The notes beneath the pieces are model-generated. The model searched no databases. It had not been told where the DNA came from and worked only from the letters and a program-made list of their open reading frames with translations. A stretch of DNA of 49,928 nucleotides from an uncultured Gammaproteobacteria bacterium. Its GTDB lineage: Bacteria; Pseudomonadota; Gammaproteobacteria; GCA-001735895. The translations under genes and the position numbers were made by a program. Shown one piece after another: positions 44,954 to 49,928 of the stretch. The stretch spans positions 1-49,928 of the forward strand of contig CALCSG010000019.1 of NCBI GenBank assembly GCA_937894085.1. The letters are read 5' to 3'. The first letter of the stretch is position 1, and every line of letters begins with the position of its first letter.

Positions 44954-47900
44954 ATGACAGTTGCTAATAAAACAGACGTCCTAACAAAAGAAGAACTTGG
45001 ATTTGCCGGCCGACTAGCCGACTCCTTTATCCATTCTCCTCTTTCTCCCTTGCTCTTTATAGCCATGATGCTTGTGGGCTTTTATGGATTATACGCAACT
45101 CCAAGGCAGGAGGACCCACAGATTTCTGTACCCATGATCGATATCATGCTACAGATGAAAGGCGCCTCCTCTGAAGAAGTATCCCGATTAGTCGTTAGCC
45201 CTCTGGAGCGTCTGGTCAGTGAAATTCACGGTGTTAAACATGTTTATTCTGTCAGTGATGAGGGCATGGGAATTATCACTCTTGAATTTGAAGTAGGAGA
45301 AGAAATTGAACGCGCCATTGTACTGACACACAACAAGGTTCAGGCTAATCTGGACATGATGCCGCCTGGTGTTGAAGCGCCATTAATTAAACCCAAAGAA
45401 GTTGATGACGTACCAGTTCTCACTTTAACCCTGTGGTCAAATGAAATGGATGACGCTAATTTGCGAACACTCGCAGTTAGCCTGATGCACAATATGAAAC
45501 AGGTTCCTTTAACTGGTAACGCGTTTGTTTCTGGCGGACGATCTGAACAGGTCAGGGTTAATGTACTACCTGAACAGCTAAAAGGTTATGGCGTAACCAT
45601 GGGCCATATAGCTAAAACGATACAAAGCTTTAATACTGAGCAAACGGTCGGCTCTATTGAACAGGGAGGAAAGTTCCTGTGGGTTAAGACCGGTGCATTT
45701 TTGAAATCTGCGGCTGACTTTGAACGTCTTGTAGTTGGAAATAATGAAGGTAAACCGGTTTATTTAAGAGATGTTGCAGAAATCATTGCTGGTCCTGAAG
45801 AAGCTCGACACCAGGTTGCTTATTACACCGGGCCGGCACATCAAGGTGAAGCTGTAGATGGTGCCCAGGCTGTTACAATTGCAATTGCAAAACAGCATGG
45901 CGCTAATGGTGTTTCTGTGGTCAACAATATTCTGAAAAAAGTTGAGCACCTGAAAGGCCATTTAATTCCAGATAATGTGAATATAGAGATAACCCGTAAT
46001 TATGGTGAAACCGCTAATGCAAAAGTTAACTCATTATTATTCAAGTTAACAGTTGCTACTGCTGCCGTAACATTCCTGGTGTGGATTTCTCTCGGTTTAA
46101 GGCCCGCTATAGTTGTTTTATTAACTATTCCGGTGGTTCTAGTCATCACCGTTTTTATGGCCATGTTAATGGGCTATACCATTGACCGGGTGAGCCTGTT
46201 TGCATTGATATTTTCGATCGGATTTCTGGTTGATAACGCCATCGTTATTGTCGAAAACATTTATGCCAGATGGCTACACGAAGGAGAAACCACGACAGAA
46301 ATTGCGGTAGATGCGGTACGTGAAGTAGGTAATCCTACCGTGCTTGCAACTTATACCGTAATAGCCGCCCTGCTACCAATGGGATTCGTAAGAGGCATGA
46401 TGGGTCCCTATATGGAACCAATTCCCGCTCTGGGGTCAGTCGCCATGATTTTTTCACTGATCGCTGCCGTTGTTTTTGCTCCGTGGATTGCCATGCGCAT
46501 CATTCCACCAATGAAAACCCTCAGAAAAATGGAAGAGCGTGATGAGAAAATCGATCACTGGCTGGGTAATTTTTATCACAAAGTCCTGGGTGCATTGATC
46601 GATAAAAAAGTTATTGGCTTCGGATTTTTAATTGGCCTGTTCATCGCTTTTTTCCTCGTCATTGCCATGTTTACACCTCTGACCAACTATATGGTAAAGG
46701 TTAAAATGCTACCGTTCGATAATAAGGATGAATTTGCACTGGTGATTGATATGCCAGATGGAACTGCCCTGCCCGATACCATAAATACAACTACTGAAAT
46801 CGTTGATATCCTGCGTACAATTCCGGAAGTCACCGCAGTCCAGACTTATGTGGGCACAGCCAAACCTTTTGATTTTAATGGTCTGGTTAGACACTATTAC
46901 CTCAGAATGTTTCCCTGGCAGGCTGAAGTACAGATTCAATTAACCGGCAAAGGTGTACGTGATAGAACAAGTCATGATATAGCACAGGAAGTTCGACAAC
47001 TGCTTAAACCGATAGGGGCTGCATCAAAATCTATTATCACTATTGTAGAAATGCCACCTGGTCCACCGGTTTTACAAACCGTGGTTGCCGAAGTACACGG
47101 TCCTGATGCAAAAACACGTTCTGAAGTTGCTACTATGTTAACAGAACTATTTCATGAGTCTGATCTAATCGATGATGTCGATAATTATATGCGTGAAGAG
47201 CAGGAAATCTGGCGCTTTAAGGTCGACCTGGACAAAGCTGCGAATCAGGGGGTAACTGTAGAAACTATTAACCAGCATTTAGCCATGTCGATGGGTATGT
47301 TTAAGGTAGGCGATGTCAAACAAAAGCTGGTATATGAGCCGACTTATATTCTGTTACAGATTCCACTAGCGGCCCGCTCGAAGTTAGAACAACTTGTAGA
47401 TATGCCGATCATGACAACTGATGGTCGTATTGTTCCTTTAGGGGAAGTCGGTGAATTTGTGAAAGACTTCAGAAACCCTATGATTTTCCATAAAGATCTT
47501 CGAGCCATTGAGTTTGTGGTTGGTGACTCTGTCGGAGCATTACCTGCCCCTATTTATGCGATGAATGATATCGATGCCAAACTCAAAAACCACCCTACTC
47601 CTGACGGCATCATCATGTCAGGAACCATGATGGATGCACCTGAATTTGATGATGTTTCCGGTTTTGAGTGGACTGGTGAATGGACGGTAACTTACGAAAC
47701 ATTTCGTGACATGGGAATGGCATTCGGTGTCGCACTGGTTGCCATATATATGCTGGTTGTCTGGCAGTTTGGTAACTTTTCAATTCCTGCTGTAATCATG
47801 GCTCCTATTCCTCTGACCATGCTAGGCATACTACCTGGCCACTGGTTATTAGGCGCTGAGTTTACTGCAACATCAATGATAGGCTGGATAGCACTGGCAG

Positions 47901-48574
47901 GTATTATTGTTCGAAACTCGATATTGCTAATCGATGCAACTATAGCACTGGTAGGCAAAGGTATACCGTTACGTGAAGCGGTTATTAACGCGACTAAAGC
48001 ACGTACCAGGCCTATTATGATTACCGCTCTGGCACTCGTTTTAGGATCAATGGTTATATTGACCGATCCTACCTTCCAGGGCATGGCCATCTCATTACTG
48101 TTTGGTGTTTTTGTATCAACCATACTGACACTACTGGTTATTCCTCTAGGCTGTATTTCACTCGGTGAACGAATATTCGTGTGTGCCGGCAGCAAGAGTC
48201 CAAATGTCTGTCAGGATTATGATGATAGAGTAGCTAATGGTGAAAATGGCAATGCTAAATCTACCGCTGTAGTTGTCAGAGCTTCAACTGAAATGATTGA
48301 ATCAACCACTGCAGTAGATTTTGATGTCAGCAGTCCGATGACTGTGGAAGAAAAACCGGAAGTCAAGACTCCTGAAGCGACTGCTGATGAAACTGACAGT
48401 GAAACTAAACCGGATAAAGTCGAACCTGAAGTTAAAGCTGTCGTCAAAAAGAAAGCTACCGTCAAGAAGAAATCGGTAATTAAAAAGAAAAGTGTAACTA
48501 AAAAAGCTGTAAAAAAGAAAGCTGTAGTGAAAAAGGATGAGCCTTCTGATGAGGATGAGGGTTCTGATAAATAG
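44954..48574 (+). CDS. RND efflux pump with lysine-rich C-terminal tail
   Basis: Start at ATG 44954, eight bases after GAGG; the frame's TTG at 44939 is discounted. About 1206 residues, against about 1030-1050 for AcrB-type pumps. Typical architecture: first helix about residues 28-50, two large periplasmic loops, helix 4 with GFLVDNAIVIVENI (Asp-Asn where AcrB has Asp-Asp), and C-terminal helices ending RIFVCAG. Beyond about 1085 comes a hydrophilic, Glu/Thr-rich then Lys-rich tail (KKKATVKKKS, KKAVKKKAVVKK) that is not part of the RND fold. Substrate unknown. With the adaptor at 43615 it forms a pump pair. Confidence 0.88.
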   Translation: MTVANKTDVLTKEELGFAGRLADSFIHSPLSPLLFIAMMLVGFYGLYATPRQEDPQISVPMIDIMLQMKGASSEEVSRLVVSPLERLVSEIHGVKHVYSVSDEGMGIITLEFEVGEEIERAIVLTHNKVQANLDMMPPGVEAPLIKPKEVDDVPVLTLTLWSNEMDDANLRTLAVSLMHNMKQVPLTGNAFVSGGRSEQVRVNVLPEQLKGYGVTMGHIAKTIQSFNTEQTVGSIEQGGKFLWVKTGAFLKSAADFERLVVGNNEGKPVYLRDVAEIIAGPEEARHQVAYYTGPAHQGEAVDGAQAVTIAIAKQHGANGVSVVNNILKKVEHLKGHLIPDNVNIEITRNYGETANAKVNSLLFKLTVATAAVTFLVWISLGLRPAIVVLLTIPVVLVITVFMAMLMGYTIDRVSLFALIFSIGFLVDNAIVIVENIYARWLHEGETTTEIAVDAVREVGNPTVLATYTVIAALLPMGFVRGMMGPYMEPIPALGSVAMIFSLIAAVVFAPWIAMRIIPPMKTLRKMEERDEKIDHWLGNFYHKVLGALIDKKVIGFGFLIGLFIAFFLVIAMFTPLTNYMVKVKMLPFDNKDEFALVIDMPDGTALPDTINTTTEIVDILRTIPEVTAVQTYVGTAKPFDFNGLVRHYYLRMFPWQAEVQIQLTGKGVRDRTSHDIAQEVRQLLKPIGAASKSIITIVEMPPGPPVLQTVVAEVHGPDAKTRSEVATMLTELFHESDLIDDVDNYMREEQEIWRFKVDLDKAANQGVTVETINQHLAMSMGMFKVGDVKQKLVYEPTYILLQIPLAARSKLEQLVDMPIMTTDGRIVPLGEVGEFVKDFRNPMIFHKDLRAIEFVVGDSVGALPAPIYAMNDIDAKLKNHPTPDGIIMSGTMMDAPEFDDVSGFEWTGEWTVTYETFRDMGMAFGVALVAIYMLVVWQFGNFSIPAVIMAPIPLTMLGILPGHWLLGAEFTATSMIGWIALAGIIVRNSILLIDATIALVGKGIPLREAVINATKARTRPIMITALALVLGSMVILTDPTFQGMAISLLFGVFVSTILTLLVIPLGCISLGERIFVCAGSKSPNVCQDYDDRVANGENGNAKSTAVVVRASTEMIESTTAVDFDVSSPMTVEEKPEVKTPEATADETDSETKPDKVEPEVKAVVKKKATVKKKSVIKKKSVTKKAVKKKAVVKKDEPSDEDEGSDK

Positions 48575-48620
48575 CTATCATAGACGCTATGCCTAAAGTT
48601 TAAGACTTAGCACTTGAATT

Positions 48621-48651
48621 AAAAGCCGACAACATGTTGTCGGCTTTTTTT
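48621..48651 (+). terminator. Intrinsic terminator after the RND pump
   Basis: A twelve-base stem (AAAAGCCGACAA / TTGTCGGCTTTT) around CATG, overlapping a seven-T run, 46 bases after the stop. The core GCCGACAACATGTTGTCGGC is a perfect palindrome. Confidence 0.93.
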
Positions 48652-48746
48652 GTATGGCCCTGAAATTTATTTTATTACCTGACTACCCTCGAGATTCAGC
48701 CAGCTATTATTTTTTAATTAAAAGGAATTTTCCATTAAAAAACTTT

Positions 48747-48897
48747 ACTCTCGCAAAGGCGCCGGGTACGCAAAGATTAAGACATCTTTATGTGTATTAA
48801 GACTAACCATTTAGCCTTTTTTCCTTTGCGCTCTTTGCTCCTTCGCGAGAGTCCATTTTTTTAGCCTGAGATGTCCTGAACCCGGGAAGTAATCAGG
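48747..48897. repeat. Dispersed repeat, copy B, with inverted ends
   Basis: The first 106 bases have inverted arms: 48747-48775 (ACTCTCGCAAAGG...CGCAAAG) and 48824-48852 (CTTTGCG...TTCGCGAGAGT). The whole 150-base block matches copy A at 40505-40652 in the same orientation. The arms resemble, but are distinct from, those of the 26707-26967 element. Non-coding; it ends at the stop of the FccB-like gene. Confidence 0.7.
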
Positions 48898-48898
48898 T

Positions 48899-49928
48899 TT
48901 AACTATAAAACATATCCCGGTACATACCCTCTGCCCAGGCCAGGCCTGCCTGCCCTGCTCGCTCATTCCATTTTTCCATTAAATGCGAACGGTCAAATGC
49001 AAAACTTTTTTCTACTTCATCAAATTTATAAAAAGCAATAATACTCATAGATTCAAGAGGATCAATTTTCACGCCTGAAAAGCACATCGTTTGGGGGCTT
49101 CTCCATTCTATCTCTTTACCATTTGCGTGGGCATTAATCACTTCAGCAACATAACGTGCTTCTGAATGAGCCGTGTTACCACTTTTAGAAAAAGGCTGTG
49201 AGCGTGAATCTCCAGTTATGTAAACAAACTCATCGTCAATCAGATGATATTTAAATGGATCGATTGCTGCTTCTTTCTGTGAGCTTTCTGCATCGATTAA
49301 GCCAAATTTCTCAATAATTGAAGATGCTCTAATAGGTGGGTAAATAACAGCATCATCGAATGCGTATGCATCGAAATCAGTTACAATCTCCCGATCTGCC
49401 ACATTAACTCCATTAATCTCTGTGCTGGGTACATATTGAATAATATCGGCATAATATTCATTAAAAGCTTTTTTAAAACCTGCGGCTTTTATGCGAATTT
49501 CCGGATTCATATCAAGTAACAGAATTTTCCCTTTAATATTATGTTTTTTGAAAATTGCGGCAGCCATACAGGCTCTTTCGTAGGGAGCAGCGATACAACG
49601 ATAATTTCCACTGGGTACTGTGAGCGCCAGAGTACCACCTTTGAAATTTTGCAATTTGTGTTTAATCGCTATGATTTCAGAGGAAGCTCCGAAACCTGCA
49701 GGATATTTCATACGTAGCGCATATTCATCCTCAGGATTATCAACACCGATACGGCTATAGTCATAATCAATTCCCGGAGCGAGCACCAGGTAGTCATAGT
49801 TTATACTTCCCAGTGTTGTAACCAGAATTTTAGCGGTTCTATCCAGTTCCAGTGCAGTCGCATTCAAATAAAGATAGTCATTATTGTTTGCCGCCTCAAC
49901 ATAACTATGTGTTAAAAAATCCAGCTTG
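48899..49928 (-). CDS. FAD-dependent oxidoreductase, sulfide dehydrogenase flavoprotein (FccB)-like, cut by window edge
   Basis: The frame stays open to the right edge (upstream codons continue KLDFLTHSYVEAANNNDY), so the N-terminal FAD-binding fold lies outside and the TTG at 49867 is internal. Visible: YDYLVLAPGIDY, the motif PSGNYRCIAAPYERACMAA typical of flavocytochrome c sulfide dehydrogenase and sulfide:quinone reductase relatives, VYITGDSRSQPFSKSG as the second FAD-contact region, and a C-terminal domain (GVKIDPLESMSIIAFYKFD). FccB oxidises sulfide with an FccA cytochrome partner. The cytochrome gene is not in view. The subfamily is inferred. Confidence 0.75.
   Translation of the reverse strand, partial: KLDFLTHSYVEAANNNDYLYLNATALELDRTAKILVTTLGSINYDYLVLAPGIDYDYSRIGVDNPEDEYALRMKYPAGFGASSEIIAIKHKLQNFKGGTLALTVPSGNYRCIAAPYERACMAAAIFKKHNIKGKILLLDMNPEIRIKAAGFKKAFNEYYADIIQYVPSTEINGVNVADREIVTDFDAYAFDDAVIYPPIRASSIIEKFGLIDAESSQKEAAIDPFKYHLIDDEFVYITGDSRSQPFSKSGNTAHSEARYVAEVINAHANGKEIEWRSPQTMCFSGVKIDPLESMSIIAFYKFDEVEKSFAFDRSHLMEKWNERAGQAGLAWAEGMYRDMFYS

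Noticed and set aside
47692-48195. 167-codon frame antisense to the RND pump
   Set aside because: It overlaps well-conserved RND helices in the opposite direction and shows no features of its own.

Overview
This is a chromosomal window from an AT-rich (about 40% GC by eye) Gram-negative bacterium, most likely a gammaproteobacterium. ApaH, a Slt70-type transglycosylase, DUF1415, class II fumarase, MoeB and an RND pump all fit that. A flavocytochrome-c-type sulfide dehydrogenase flavoprotein at the right edge hints at sulfur oxidation. The lineage is inferred from gene content only. No rRNA, tRNA, CRISPR array, prophage or intact transposase was seen.

Layout. 1-4.6 kb (+): three CorC/CNNM-type CBS membrane proteins and ApaH. 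4.6-12.7 kb (-): an eight-gene phosphate operon, pstS-phoU-pstC-pstA-pstB-pstB-2PGK-apgM, with Pho-box-like repeats upstream of pstS. 12.9-15.9 kb: tungstate uptake genes tupA and tupB (-) and moeB (+). 16-21.9 kb: a Ser/Thr kinase with periplasmic repeats (frame broken by one base), secreted and lipoprotein genes, a tail-fibre-like repeat protein and a GspC-like protein. 21.9-30.2 kb: housekeeping and membrane genes (slt, DUF6524, a coiled-coil/SPOR protein, DUF1415, fumC, EamA, cytochrome c). 30.2-35.6 kb: a partly decayed guanidine/urea module. 35.6-43 kb: LMF1-like protein, an MBL hydrolase, and membrane and lipoproteins. 43.6-48.6 kb: an RND adaptor-pump pair. 48.9 kb to the end: FccB-like oxidoreductase, cut by the edge.

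The most unusual region is the phosphate operon. Its two tandem PstB ATPases carry complementary defects: one lacks the Q-loop Gln and the switch His but keeps LSGGQ, while the other keeps those residues but has LSLEEQ. A heterodimer would therefore have one canonical and one degenerate ATP site. Its PhoU is fused to a low-molecular-weight phosphatase fold that has lost its catalytic Cys and Arg. The operon ends in an ATP-cone 2-phosphoglycerate kinase-like gene and an archaeal-type phosphoglycerate mutase. Together this suggests a phosphate uptake system coupled to the 2-phosphoglycerate pool.

The second notable region is the carboxylase locus. A guanidine-II (mini-ykkC) riboswitch-like pair of hairpins, the second with a G-to-C loop change, sits between a broken DUF1989 (carboxyguanidine deiminase-like) remnant and an intact 1200-residue urea/guanidine carboxylase. 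No allophanate hydrolase is present. Two genes look interrupted by single-base homopolymer losses, which could be real decay, phase variation or assembly error.
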